The position numbers were made by a program, and so were the translations under genes. A stretch of 62,665 nt of DNA from Nocardia nova NBRC 15556. GTDB taxonomy: Bacteria > Actinomycetota > Actinomycetes > Mycobacteriales > Mycobacteriaceae. Below the pieces are notes generated by a model. The model worked only from the letters and a program-made list of their open reading frames with translations. It did no database searches and had not been told where the DNA came from. The stretch lies in assembly GCF_001613005.1 (NCBI RefSeq), contig NZ_BDBN01000059.1, positions 1 through 62,665 on the forward strand. Reading direction: 5' to 3'. Below, piece by piece: positions 1 through 8,732 of this stretch; the stretch's first letter is position 1, and every line of letters begins with the position of its first letter.

Positions 1-258
1 CGGCGTAGCGGCGGCGGTGTCGGCGGTGGCGCGGTAGCGCAGCGGTTTGGCGTTGGTTTGCTCGGCCTGCCCGGCGGCGGTGAGGGTTTTCAGTGCGTTA
101 CCGACCGCCCCGGACGAGCGGGAGATCAGTTTCGCGATCTCGCGGGGGCTGTATTCGATGGCGGGGTGATCGGCCAGCACGCGGGCCACCATGCGGCGCA
201 ATTCACCATTACCCAAACGGGTGCTCGTCGCGGGTGCGGCAGCGGTGGGGGAAGTCAT
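1..258 (-). CDS. Winged-helix DNA-binding protein, C-terminus beyond window
   Basis: The visible 86 codons start at an ATG preceded by AGGAG nine bases upstream and run off the left edge. After an Ala/Thr/Pro-rich leader of about 15 residues there is a compact helix-turn-helix-like segment: an LRRMVARVL helix, then YSPREIAKLISRSSGAVGNAL, which has the pattern of a winged-helix recognition region. A basic wing follows (around KPLRYRA). Small wHTH proteins of this kind are common in actinobacterial mobile elements. It lies on the same strand as the gene train at 1103-8732 but is separated from it by about 840 bases, so co-transcription is doubtful. The target is unknown. The fold assignment is an inference from the helix pattern. 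Confidence 0.6.
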   Translation of the reverse strand, partial: MTSPTAAAPATSTRLGNGELRRMVARVLADHPAIEYSPREIAKLISRSSGAVGNALKTLTAAGQAEQTNAKPLRYRATADTAAATP

Positions 259-1102
259 TTCGTCTCCTATTTCGGGCCGTATTCCGACGCACACCATCCC
301 GCGAAACAGGCACAGCGGTGGCGAGAACGTCATTCGGAATTCTCGGAATTCCCCGGCATTTCCCGGGAACGAAACGACGCTAACTCGACTCGCCATGCAG
401 GCACAACCCCAAAATCACCTAATTTCCGAAGATTTTCCGTCCTCGCCCCGAATTGGCGGCGCAATTCCGAAAAGAAATGCGTTACGCCGGAGCCTGCCGA
501 TGACACAAACAAAGAGCGGGACCATAAATGATAAAAAGCAATCTGTAGCTGAAAAAAGAATATGAGATGAGCTGGATAAAACGGATGGGGCGCTGCGGAG
601 GGGAGGCGATACGTCGGCCGCCGAGGCAGCGACGATCATGTACCTACGTTTCTGGGGTATATGATCCCGGGTCGCATGGATGTCCGGAAATGCGCATCTA
701 CCAGCATGTTTACGCTGGCTGGGTGGGCTGACTTGAGCAACCCCCCGAACAGCCCCCCGTATAGCCCCCGGTATAGCCCCCGGATCAACTTCACGGTTTA
801 CGGGAAGCAAGCAATGCGGAGCTATGGATATCCCAGCAGGGCTACGATGCCATTCCCGAAGCGTACGACACTTGTTCCGAACGCGGTTACGCACACATCG
901 ACGCAAGCGCAAAAGCGGGCATCGCAATCCGAAACAATCGGCCCATTGATATTATAGGCGTAATTCTTGCGGCTGTCGTTATTTGCTTCATTCGACGCCG
1001 TGCTCTCGCGGGGTTGCCGTGAAGTATTCGACTCGTTCGGTTCCGCATTCTCGAATGGCCGCGTCGGGCGGTGTCGCGGTGTCGATTGGGTGGCGGGTTG
1101 GT
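259..1102. other. Gene-poor interval with a C-rich tandem repeat
   Basis: No convincing coding frame is seen in these 844 bases. The part at 500-660 is clearly more A/T-rich than the surroundings and probably holds the promoter of the leftward winged-helix gene. The block at 739-786 is a short tandem repeat, listed separately. Confidence 0.5.
739..786 (-). repeat. Four 12-bp tandem units with G5-6 tracts, G-quadruplex-like
   Basis: Four imperfect 12-base units of the type AGCCCCCGGTAT follow each other without gaps. On the minus strand they form four runs of five to six G separated by 6-7 bases, which satisfies the usual intramolecular G-quadruplex pattern with unusually long tracts. It lies in a non-coding gap between the BTAD gene and the winged-helix gene. 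A role in replication, transfer or transcription arrest is possible but nothing in the sequence decides it. Confidence 0.6.
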
Positions 1103-3181
1103 TCATCTCGTTGCGTGTTGGAGGTGGTGGAGGAGTTGTTGTGTTTCGCGGCTGGGGGTGGCGTCGATTTCGGTGAGTTTTCTGCTCAGGAGTGTGTAGG
1201 TGCGAGTGAGGGCGTCGTATTCGCCGAGTTTGGCGTGCAGTCGCAGGATGTCTTGCCAGAGGGCTTCGTTGTAGGGGTCGGTCTCTGCGGCTGTTTCGAG
1301 CATGTCCAGGGTGGTGCGGGGGTCGGTGGTCACGGTGTGCGAGGCCAGCCACCCCAGGGCGTTGAGTGCGTCGCGGCGCGTGGCTTCGCGCATCGGCTCG
1401 ATCCAGGGTTGGCTCAGATCCGGGGCTAGTGGCGCGGTGGCGATGTCGATAATCCGCTGGCATGCCGCGGCCCGCTCCTCGTTGGTGGTAGCGCGGCGGC
1501 GCGCGGTGACGGCCTCGGTGAAGTCCCAATAGTCCACCCGCACATGGGCGGGTTCGAGGCGGTAACGAGCGCGGCCCTGGGTGGCCTGCACGGTGGCGTG
1601 GCCGTCGGTGCCGGTGGCCGCGCCGAGAGCGATGCGCAGGCGGCTGATCGCGTTGTTGAGCGCGTTGTTGGGTTTGGCGGGCAGATGCCCCGACCACAGC
1701 GCTTCGAGCAGTTCGTCGCGGGTCATTCCGCCGGGATGCAGACCCAGCACAGCGAGCAACTCGAGGCTCTGGGGTTGCAGCCGGCCGGTGATTTCAGTGC
1801 GCTGCGTGCCCGCCACGTCCAGCCACAATTGTGTCGGCCCGAACAACTGCACCACGAGAAGGTGCCCGCCAACGGTTGCAGGCGATGCGAGCATGGGGTC
1901 CGGCGCCACTACGGCGGAGCGAGGCGTGGGCCCCGCGGCAGCCTCCGTGTCGCCGACGCCGGCACCGAGGTCGGCGTCGGTGTCAGGCTCGTGGCGCGTG
2001 ATGTCTGTCTGCTGGCCGGGCAGCAGTGGTGCCCATCGAGTTCGGCGTGGGGCGGCGGGGGCGGAGTCGGGTCCGTGATCGGTCGGGGGCGACTGCGAGG
2101 GCTCTGAGGAGGTGGCGGGCTGCGCCGCAGCGGTTGTGGCGATATCCGTGCCGCGTTCATTCTGGTGACCGATGCCCGCGCGGCCGGTCTCGATGTGGGT
2201 AGGGAGGTCCGGTGCTGCCCGGTGGGGCGCCGGGCTCGCCTCCCTATACAGGGCAGGGCCCGGTGCACGAGGGGAGCTGGCGGGCAGGTCGATCCGGTAG
2301 ACCGTCGGCCGCGCCCCCCGGCGACGGCCGAAGCCGTGACGTCGTGCCGCTGGGCGGCCGTCGCGGGGCTCCACGGCTGACGCGGTCGGGCGGAGCTGGA
2401 TGTCGATTGCGGTGGCGATGGGGCGGGTGACGGGCAGGAGCTGGTTGCGGCGAGTCCAGAGCGGGGAGCGGCGAAGGAGCGTGGCGGCGGAGCCGGGGTC
2501 GGCGGGCAGGCAGGCCATGATCGGAAGCCCGAGCTCGGTCGCGTAGTCCCTGCCGGAGTCGGGGTCGATGAGCAGGACCGCGCGGCGACCACCGGTGGCG
2601 GTGAGTTCGAGGATCCGGCGCCGGGCGTGGGCCGGGTGGTCCCGGTCGGCGTGCACGACGAGCAGCCGAGCATCGGCTCGGGCGAGGATTGAAGCGATTG
2701 CAGAGCCCGGCTCGGGGGCGCCGCAGTCCGCAATCACTGTCGCACCGGCGCGATTCCAGCTCGGTGGTGGATGTCCGGCGTGCGGGCCGTGCTGGTCGCC
2801 GGTGAGTAGCGCGGCAATCCAGCCGGAACGGGCGCCTCTATCGGGTCCGGGGGGCGAGGCGAGGAAGGCCACGCCACCGGGCAGCTGTTGCACGTGCGCG
2901 GTCCACTCCAGTGCCCTCGCCGGGGCGCCGGCAGCAGCGGCACGGGCCATGCTCGCCAGGCCCCGGTACGGGTCGGCTCCGATCGAGGTCGCGAGGTGCC
3001 CGCCCGCCGGGTCGGCTTCGACGATCACCGCGGGCTCGGGTCCGGGCCAGGTTCGTGCGAGCGCGACCGTGGTGGTCGTGACGCCTGAGCCCGGTGCGGT
3101 TCCCGCCACCGCGATCAACAACCCGGGACTCTCGTTATGGGCGGAATATGTTGCGCGCGAATCCATTACAGCCACACGCAA
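1103..3181 (-). CDS. MinD/ParA-like ATPase fused to SARP/BTAD regulator
   Basis: This 692-residue protein has two clear modules. Residues about 20-270 look like a CpaE/MinD-type P-loop ATPase, with a deviant Walker A (GTAPGSGVTTT, residues 27-37) in which the invariant lysine is replaced, as in CpaE-like proteins with G-x-TTT loops. A long Pro/Ala/Arg-rich linker follows. Residues about 440-690 are a winged-helix plus bacterial transcriptional activation domain (LQPQSLELLAVLGLHP, then TPR-like helices ending LLHHLQHATR), the SARP/BTAD architecture without an obvious phosphoacceptor domain. The start at 3181 is used; an ATG five codons downstream is an alternative. It is the last gene of the leftward train, 64 bases after the one-TM protein. 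Such fusions occur in actinobacterial islands and probably couple nucleotide or membrane state to transcription; that is inference. Confidence 0.8.
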   Translation of the reverse strand: MRVAVMDSRATYSAHNESPGLLIAVAGTAPGSGVTTTTVALARTWPGPEPAVIVEADPAGGHLATSIGADPYRGLASMARAAAAGAPARALEWTAHVQQLPGGVAFLASPPGPDRGARSGWIAALLTGDQHGPHAGHPPPSWNRAGATVIADCGAPEPGSAIASILARADARLLVVHADRDHPAHARRRILELTATGGRRAVLLIDPDSGRDYATELGLPIMACLPADPGSAATLLRRSPLWTRRNQLLPVTRPIATAIDIQLRPTASAVEPRDGRPAARRHGFGRRRGARPTVYRIDLPASSPRAPGPALYREASPAPHRAAPDLPTHIETGRAGIGHQNERGTDIATTAAAQPATSSEPSQSPPTDHGPDSAPAAPRRTRWAPLLPGQQTDITRHEPDTDADLGAGVGDTEAAAGPTPRSAVVAPDPMLASPATVGGHLLVVQLFGPTQLWLDVAGTQRTEITGRLQPQSLELLAVLGLHPGGMTRDELLEALWSGHLPAKPNNALNNAISRLRIALGAATGTDGHATVQATQGRARYRLEPAHVRVDYWDFTEAVTARRRATTNEERAAACQRIIDIATAPLAPDLSQPWIEPMREATRRDALNALGWLASHTVTTDPRTTLDMLETAAETDPYNEALWQDILRLHAKLGEYDALTRTYTLLSRKLTEIDATPSRETQQLLHHLQHATR

Positions 3182-3245
3182 ACAATGTCGGGGTCTGGGG
3201 CTGCGGTGGACAGGTGACTCGCGGGACCGGTGGTCTGGGTGGAGG

Positions 3246-3956
3246 TCATCCCTGCTCCTGGATGTGGCTGATCAGCAGACCGCCGCCGGGACCGGGGACG
3301 GTGTTGATCACCTGGAGGTAGTCGACACGGCGGCCGTCGGGATGTAGTTCCACCAGGTGCGCGGTCGCGGTGTTCGTGGTGAGCGGGGTGATGGCGACAC
3401 AGTGGGTGGTGCCTGTCGGGATCGAGGCGATGCCGTCGGCCAGTCCCTGCTCGGTGATTCCGGTCTCGGGGGTGACGAGTTGTATTGCCTTGGCGGCGGA
3501 GCGCTCGGTGTAGTAGTCGGCTTCGAAGGTGGCGATGATGCCCGCGATGGTGTCGGTTTTGCCGCCACGAGTGGTCACCACCGCTCCCGACAAACCCGTG
3601 CAGGGGCCGCTCGCTGCCGTGGTGGTCGCCGGAGGACCTGCGGTCGCCGAGACACGAGCGGCGTGCGGGCTGTCCTCGTCGCCGGTATGGGTGATGGCGA
3701 GCACGCCGGCGGTCACCGCGGCGAGGGCGGCCAGCGCTGCCCATCCCCGTGGCGGAAGTCTGCGCCCGCGTCGACCAGCTGCCGGTTTGTCGGGTCCGGG
3801 ATTAGGTGAGGGTGGGGTGAACCAGTCGGCCTGCGCCGAGACAGTCGCCTCGGCAGTGAGGTTTGCCGCCAGGGCGGTGTCCAGGTCGAGGTCGTCGTCC
3901 GGTTTGAGGATCGGCTTGCCCCACTCTTCCTCGGAGCTGTTGTCGTTGCGAGGCAA
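3246..3956 (-). CDS. One-TM protein with extracytoplasmic domain (paralogue of 16792-17532)
   Basis: The 236-residue product starts at TTG 3956, the only sensible start in frame, with GGGGTG eight bases upstream. It has an acidic cytoplasmic N-terminus (residues 1-60), a basic RRGRRLPPR stretch, one hydrophobic segment at about 71-89 and a Thr/Ala-rich external linker. A conserved C-terminal domain (about 115-236) contains YYTERSAAKA and a Cys pair. The same domain, including YY-x-ERS, recurs in the protein at 16792-17532. The family is a conserved actinobacterial protein of unknown function. Its position between the pseudolipases and the MinD/BTAD fusion suggests a cell-envelope component of the same island. 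No enzymatic motif is visible. Confidence 0.75.
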   Translation of the reverse strand: MPRNDNSSEEEWGKPILKPDDDLDLDTALAANLTAEATVSAQADWFTPPSPNPGPDKPAAGRRGRRLPPRGWAALAALAAVTAGVLAITHTGDEDSPHAARVSATAGPPATTTAASGPCTGLSGAVVTTRGGKTDTIAGIIATFEADYYTERSAAKAIQLVTPETGITEQGLADGIASIPTGTTHCVAITPLTTNTATAHLVELHPDGRRVDYLQVINTVPGPGGGLLISHIQEQG

Positions 3957-4050
3957 TGCATTTCACCCCGTTCGTCGGTTCGTCTTCGGGGCCTGCCCGC
4001 GTCCGGTTGCAGGGCGGTCGCCGGGCGCGGGCAGGTGTTCCCCGGAGGGG

Positions 4051-5187
4051 TCACGCGCGCGCAGTGTCTGCGCCGGGCATGGGTTGGTGGCCGTCGTCGG
4101 TGGGGGCGGAGAGGGTGTGGCCGAGGTGGGCGAAGGCGTCGTCGCGGGCCTCGGTCGCGGTGGTGAGGTGGCCGCGGTTGTATTCGCGCCAGCTCACATC
4201 CGCGCCGCGCTGAAGGTAGGCGATCATCGTGCGCCGTCCAGCTGTCACGGGAACGATCTGATCCTCGACGCCGTGGTACAACCGCATCGGCACCATGGGG
4301 GCGGTGTGGGCGAGGGTTTCTCCGGCCAGCACCCACCGCCACACCGCGTCGTTCCACGGGTCCGGTCGGCGGCACCAGTGCGCCAACGGCTGGCGGTACC
4401 AGTCCAGCAGATGCTCGACGGTCAACGCGTCGGCGCGGGCGGCCAGCTCCCGTCCCTCCTCGGTGAGCACATCCAGCAACGGCAGGTGCGGATAGGCGCG
4501 CGCCAAACCGATCAACCCGGCTACTCCCAGCGCCGAGTACGCGCCCGCGTCGACCGTGTGGGCGACCGCGGCGAGATCGGAGACCACCGCTCCCGCGCAC
4601 AGTCCCCGCAAGTCCAGCTCCGGCGCGTACTCGGCGTGCAATTCGCCCGCTGCTGCGACTGCACGGCCGCCATCGGCATATCCCCACGCCAGCAACGGCA
4701 TCCGGGCCGTCTCACCGTCGCCGGCGAGGTCGGGTACCAGGCGCGCGGCGCGAGCCAGGTCGAGCACGATCTGTCCGCCGGCACGAGCGGCGAGGAAGGT
4801 GTGCGGTCCCATACCGGTGAGGCCGAGACATTCGCCGTCGGGCACCGCGACCACCCATCCCCGGGTGAGCGCCTCGGCGAGCACCGCGATATCGGCGGTG
4901 TCCGGGTCGGCCCCGACGACCAGCGACCGCGACGGTGCGCACGGGCCACCCAAGCCGCGAAATGCTGGGTAATACACCAGCATTGCCTCCGGACCGGTGT
5001 CGGTATCGGGAATGATCACGATTCCCGAGGCGGGGGTCAGCGCGCCCTGGGAATCACGCGAGACGTACACGATCTGCCAGGCCGCCACCGCGCCGGGCAA
5101 CTGCGGGACGAACGCCGGCCGCATCCGGACAAGTTCTCCGGGAACATGGTTCTGCTCGAGAACCGGTGCAGTGTAGAAATCGGACAT
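4051..5187 (-). CDS. Secretory-lipase-fold protein lacking the nucleophile serine (copy 1)
   Basis: The 378-residue product starts at ATG 5187 with AGAGG upstream. An open frame continues upstream, but it is antisense to the next gene. The sequence follows the fungal/actinobacterial secretory lipase family (alpha/beta hydrolase, LIP type) from its first residues: DFYTAP, then GFVVAVPD-like and GxGPHT segments. At the nucleophile elbow the family has G-Y-S-x-G-G; here it is WGYADGG (168-174), so Ser is replaced by Ala171. Candidate acid Asp309 (HGVEDQIVP) and base His340 (REYNRGH) remain. Family members are normally secreted, but this protein has no signal peptide and begins at the mature domain. 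It is therefore probably a non-catalytic or altered-chemistry, cytoplasmic or non-classically exported homologue. It is a paralogue of the next gene upstream. Confidence 0.85.
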   Translation of the reverse strand: MSDFYTAPVLEQNHVPGELVRMRPAFVPQLPGAVAAWQIVYVSRDSQGALTPASGIVIIPDTDTGPEAMLVYYPAFRGLGGPCAPSRSLVVGADPDTADIAVLAEALTRGWVVAVPDGECLGLTGMGPHTFLAARAGGQIVLDLARAARLVPDLAGDGETARMPLLAWGYADGGRAVAAAGELHAEYAPELDLRGLCAGAVVSDLAAVAHTVDAGAYSALGVAGLIGLARAYPHLPLLDVLTEEGRELAARADALTVEHLLDWYRQPLAHWCRRPDPWNDAVWRWVLAGETLAHTAPMVPMRLYHGVEDQIVPVTAGRRTMIAYLQRGADVSWREYNRGHLTTATEARDDAFAHLGHTLSAPTDDGHQPMPGADTARA

Positions 5188-5257
5188 CAGAACCTCTATC
5201 GATGAGTGGATTGTTGTGTGGCACAGGGGTTGTCGGGAAGCCCTTGGGGCGGGCATC

Positions 5258-6361
5258 TCAGGCTGGTTGGGGGTGAGGGCGGGTGAGGTCTTCGGTGAGG
5301 TGGTCGAGCACGTCGCCGATCGCGGCGCGAGCGGTTCGGAAGTGATCGGCGTCGTACTCGCGCCACCCGACCCTTCCGCCGCCGGAACGGAAGTCGCGAG
5401 CGAGGCGGCGGCCGAACTCGACCGGCACGATCGCGTCGGTCGCCCCGTGATACAGGTGCAGCGGTGTGGTCGGGACCATGCTCGCGCCGATGAGTTCATG
5501 GGCGAACACGTGCTGCCAGACCGGGTCGTTCCAGACGTCGGGCCGCTCGCACCACACCCCGACCGGGTGCCGCCACGTGTCACAGAACCGCACTCGGTTC
5601 GACGCCTCCGCCTCGGCCAGCAGGCTCCGGCGCGAGTCCTCGGTGAAGATGTGACGCAGGGGCAGATGCCGGTGCGCGTGCGACAACCCGATCAGCGCCG
5701 CGAGCCCGAGACCCGCCCACATGCCCTGATTGACCACCCGCAGGATCTGTCCTGGATCGGTGACGACCGCCCCGGCGGCGATCCCGCGCACATCCAGTTC
5801 CGGCGCGCAGCTGGGTTGCAGGCTGCCCGCCCACACAGCGGCGCGGCCTGCGTCGCCGTAGCCCCACCACACGACTGGAGCCCCCGCGGCATGCAGGGCG
5901 GGGATATGGGTGGCGGCACGGGCCAGGTCGAGAATCACCTGCCCGGCGGCGCGGCCGGCGAGGAGAGTGTGTGGGCCGTGGCCGAGCACGCCGAGCCCTT
6001 CTCCGTCGGCCACGGCGACAGTGAATCCGCGTGCCAGCGCGGCCCGGATTTGAGCGCTGTCGGGTTCAGTGCCCGCGGCCAGCAGCTGGGAGGGCGCGCA
6101 CGCTCCTCCCAGGCCGTGGAAGGTGGGCTGGTACACCAGCACCGCACCGCCGAGCTCGCCGGCGCTCTCGGGAGTGATCACCGTGCCAGACACCGGGATC
6201 GGCCGGTCGTAGGAATCACGCGAGGCGTACAGGATCTGCCACGCTTGGCCAGCTCCGGTCAGTTGCGGGGCCGGACGCAGGCGCAGGATGGCCCCGGGCT
6301 GCTGCTCCACCACGGCGGGCGGGGTGTAGAAATCGGTATCGGTACTCGTGGCCTCGGTCAT
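5258..6361 (-). CDS. Secretory-lipase-fold protein lacking the nucleophile serine (copy 2)
   Basis: The 367-residue product starts at ATG 6361, which overlaps the stop of the cutinase gene by 4 nt (ATGA), so translation is probably coupled. The order of motifs matches copy 1: TDFYTPP, VYQPTFHGLGG, VAVADGEGLG, GHGPHT, and LYHGATDAIVPV with a following REYDADH. The nucleophile elbow reads WGYGDAG, with Gly169 where the family has Ser. There is no signal peptide. The paired loss of serine in two adjacent diverged copies argues that it is an old, maintained feature and not a sequencing error. It may be a binding protein or a partner of the active cutinase next door. Confidence 0.85.
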   Translation of the reverse strand: MTEATSTDTDFYTPPAVVEQQPGAILRLRPAPQLTGAGQAWQILYASRDSYDRPIPVSGTVITPESAGELGGAVLVYQPTFHGLGGACAPSQLLAAGTEPDSAQIRAALARGFTVAVADGEGLGVLGHGPHTLLAGRAAGQVILDLARAATHIPALHAAGAPVVWWGYGDAGRAAVWAGSLQPSCAPELDVRGIAAGAVVTDPGQILRVVNQGMWAGLGLAALIGLSHAHRHLPLRHIFTEDSRRSLLAEAEASNRVRFCDTWRHPVGVWCERPDVWNDPVWQHVFAHELIGASMVPTTPLHLYHGATDAIVPVEFGRRLARDFRSGGGRVGWREYDADHFRTARAAIGDVLDHLTEDLTRPHPQPA

Positions 6362-7602
6362 TGGTGGCCTCCGGCGAGGTCGTGGGCAACGGCGACCAGC
6401 CACGCGATCCCGGGGCCGAGCTGACCGGCGGCGGCGTAGCCGTCGTGAGCGGCGACCGTTCCTGCCAGACGCGCCCACACCGACGGATTCGCCAGATCGC
6501 CGTTGTCGGCCAGCAGCTGCCCCCACGCACCGGCCAGCTGTCCCGCCAGCTTCAACAGTTCAGCAGGATGGGCGGCCACGGTCGCGGTGATCTCGGTCCA
6601 GCGCTGCCCCGCCTCAGCCGCCCGCTCGGGCGACGGCGCAGCAACGCGCGGATCGGACGCTTCTATCATCCTCTGCGCCAACGTCTTTCGAGGCATGTAA
6701 TCGACAGTGGCGGGACTGACGGCGACGTCGTCGAGCACGATCGTGGTCCATGCGGAACCCAACGCCCGCGACAGCAATTGCTGCAGGCTGGCGACAGCGC
6801 CGATCGGGTTGGACAGGTCGGCTTGCGCGGCGATCAGGGCGCCGATCCGCAGCAGTGCCGCGTGCTCGGGTGCCGAGCACGCCAGATCGCCCTCGGCACA
6901 GATATCGAGGACCCGCCCGGACAACGCCCCATACTCGGCGTCGTCGTCGGCTATGCCGCTGCCGGACGCCGGTGGCGCGCTGAGCTGCACCGTGGATACC
7001 GCCGCGCCGCTGGTGCCCGGGGCTGGATCCGGCGTGATCTGGCCGGGCCGTCCCGGCAACACCGGCCCGCCCGCACGGCGTTCCGGGTTCGCGTAGAGCG
7101 CGACCGCCGCGACCTTGTCGGCCGGGACCGGGCCGTTCCCGGCACCGACGGCTCGTGCGAGCTGCGAGACCGCTTGCGCGCCTTGTGAATACCCGACCAG
7201 CGCCAGCTCGGTCCGCGGGCACTGGTTCACGACGCGCTGGGCCTCGGCGCCGAGATCTGCGATCACGTCGGTGACCGAGCGGACGTAGGGCTCGTCGCCT
7301 CCCCCGGCGCCGACGACACCACCGAATCCCGCCGCGTACGGCACGTAGGTGTGGGCCACCAACCCGGGAGCCGCCGCCGTGACCGGCCCGATCAGTGCGC
7401 CGAGCATGCCCGTGTCGTCGGTGCGGCTCGCATCCGGGGAAGACTGACCGGTGCCCTGCACCCCGAGCACCCACACCGGCGGGCACCCAGGATCCGGGTC
7501 GGGTGAGGCCACGGCCGGCACCGGCATCGCGAGGGCGATCGCGGCGAGGAAGACCAGCAGCGCGGCGGCGGCCGTGCGTGCGCGTACGCAGGTTCGGGTC
7601 AT
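6358..7602 (-). CDS. Secreted cutinase-family esterase
   Basis: The 414-residue protein has a Sec signal peptide (basic start, hydrophobic residues about 12-30, cleavage near AVASPDP) followed by a cutinase domain. The nucleophile elbow is GYSQG with Ser139, the acid is Asp238 in CAEGDLAC and the base is His246 in PEHAALL. Cysteines 40/128 and 234/241 are placed like the two cutinase disulfides. This is the mycobacterial/nocardial culp-type family, which hydrolyses esters of lipids or polyesters outside the cell. About 130 extra residues follow the catalytic domain, making it longer than typical 200-230 residue cutinases. It overlaps both neighbours by 4 nt and is the only member of the operon with an intact triad. 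Confidence 0.92.
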   Translation of the reverse strand: MTRTCVRARTAAAALLVFLAAIALAMPVPAVASPDPDPGCPPVWVLGVQGTGQSSPDASRTDDTGMLGALIGPVTAAAPGLVAHTYVPYAAGFGGVVGAGGGDEPYVRSVTDVIADLGAEAQRVVNQCPRTELALVGYSQGAQAVSQLARAVGAGNGPVPADKVAAVALYANPERRAGGPVLPGRPGQITPDPAPGTSGAAVSTVQLSAPPASGSGIADDDAEYGALSGRVLDICAEGDLACSAPEHAALLRIGALIAAQADLSNPIGAVASLQQLLSRALGSAWTTIVLDDVAVSPATVDYMPRKTLAQRMIEASDPRVAAPSPERAAEAGQRWTEITATVAAHPAELLKLAGQLAGAWGQLLADNGDLANPSVWARLAGTVAAHDGYAAAGQLGPGIAWLVAVAHDLAGGHQ

Positions 7603-8501
7603 CGTTGGTCAACTCCGACTGCGGCACCGAACCCCATCCCCACGGCACCGCCGACCAGCGCTCCGGCGACGGCGGCGGGGGCTCCGGCGATCAGCGCACC
7701 TGCTGCCGCTCCGGCTGCCACGCCGATCGCAGTACCGGCCACACCGGAGGTGATGGTGCCGATCACGGGGACCTCGACGACCGTGCCGACAGCGGCTCCG
7801 GCGATCCCGCCGATCGTTCCGCCGATCAGGCCGCCGACCACCGCTCCGGCCGCAGCGGCCGGGGCGGCGGTGATCGTGGCACCGATCGCGCCGCCGATCC
7901 CCGCACCGGCCAGGGTGGCACCGCTGACCCGGTCCGAACGCCCCGGCGGGATCCCGATCGAGTCCAGCGCGGTAGCGACCTGCGCCTCGGCCCCGGCGGC
8001 AGTGTTGTTGATCGCGTCGCGGACCTCACCGGGCACCCATGGTGGCGAGGGCACCGAGAATTGGCCCACGCGGATCTCGTCGGGAGGCGCGGCGATCGGC
8101 GCGACCGCGTCCACGGGTTCGGGCAGATGCAGATCTTCTACCTGCACCGGAGGAACAGGGTCCGGAGACGGCGCAGGCCGGGGCGCGGGCCCGTTGCGCA
8201 CCGACGGCGGCTGCTCGGGGTAGACGGCAGCTGCGGGCGGCGGTGGAGGCGCAGGCGTGGTTGTGCCCGGTTGCGCCGGGGTCGTCACGCCCGGCTGATT
8301 GACAATCGGGGCGATCGTCTCAGCGTTGACGTCGGTAGCTGCGGCCAGCATCACCAACGCCTGCACCGCACCGACCACCAGGACGTGACCGCCCCGCGCG
8401 AATTTCGGGCGGCTCACACCGTGGCGCCCGAAGCTGCCGGGTCGTACCTCGTGTTTCGAGGCCAGTGTCGGCTCGAAGGAATTGCGTCTGTTTCTGGGCA
8501 T
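7599..8501 (-). CDS. Pro-rich protein with glycine-zipper C-terminus
   Basis: The 300-residue protein has a basic N-terminus, a hydrophobic segment at about 40-56 (signal anchor or signal peptide), a long Pro/Ala-rich region and a C-terminal half made almost wholly of Ala/Gly/Val stretches with repeated GxxxG spacing (GGAIGAT, GGLIGGTIGGIAG). Such glycine-zipper tails insert in or associate with membranes. Proteins of this type are annotated in Nocardia and Rhodococcus as 'insoluble domain' proteins, with no known function. Its stop overlaps the cutinase start by 4 nt. Outer-envelope localisation or pore-like assembly is inference. Confidence 0.75.
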   Translation of the reverse strand: MPRNRRNSFEPTLASKHEVRPGSFGRHGVSRPKFARGGHVLVVGAVQALVMLAAATDVNAETIAPIVNQPGVTTPAQPGTTTPAPPPPPAAAVYPEQPPSVRNGPAPRPAPSPDPVPPVQVEDLHLPEPVDAVAPIAAPPDEIRVGQFSVPSPPWVPGEVRDAINNTAAGAEAQVATALDSIGIPPGRSDRVSGATLAGAGIGGAIGATITAAPAAAAGAVVGGLIGGTIGGIAGAAVGTVVEVPVIGTITSGVAGTAIGVAAGAAAGALIAGAPAAVAGALVGGAVGMGFGAAVGVDQR

Positions 8502-8624
8502 GCGAATAACCCCTTCGAAGGAAGGAAATACCGAATCAGGTAATGCGTTCGAACAACGCAGAATTAACGCGGGCCTCTCGGCGGCTTCGACGAGGCCGGG
8601 AGGCCCGCCGCGATATCCCGAGGG

Positions 8625-8732
8625 TCAGAGGAAAAACAGAGCCAGGTTCAATACCTGCGAGGCGACTGCTAGCACATTCGACACGAGAGCAGCGCCGGCA
8701 TTGAGCCACGTAACAACCTCGTATGGATCCAT
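8625..8732 (-). CDS. Small hydrophobic membrane peptide, 35 aa
   Basis: An ATG at 8732 is preceded by AAAGGGAAAATT and opens a 35-codon frame encoding MDPYEVVTWLNAG followed by one continuous hydrophobic helix (ALVSNVLAVASQVLNLALFFL) that runs to the stop. The arrangement of a short polar start, a single TM helix and no tail is typical of real small membrane proteins. It is the first gene of the leftward train, 123 bases before the glycine-zipper gene. It may be a membrane partner of the island's envelope proteins or a toxin-like peptide. No homology is recognised. Confidence 0.5.
   Translation of the reverse strand: MDPYEVVTWLNAGAALVSNVLAVASQVLNLALFFL

Noticed and set aside
415..927. Long leftward frame in the left non-coding gap
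   Set aside because: It depends on the tandem repeat for part of its length, is Arg/Ser/Cys-rich, and has no ribosome-binding site or recognisable segment.
3529..5205. 558-codon rightward frame across the pseudolipase region
   Set aside because: It is antisense to the lipase-fold gene whose motifs are clear. The frame is Arg/Gly-rich without domains.
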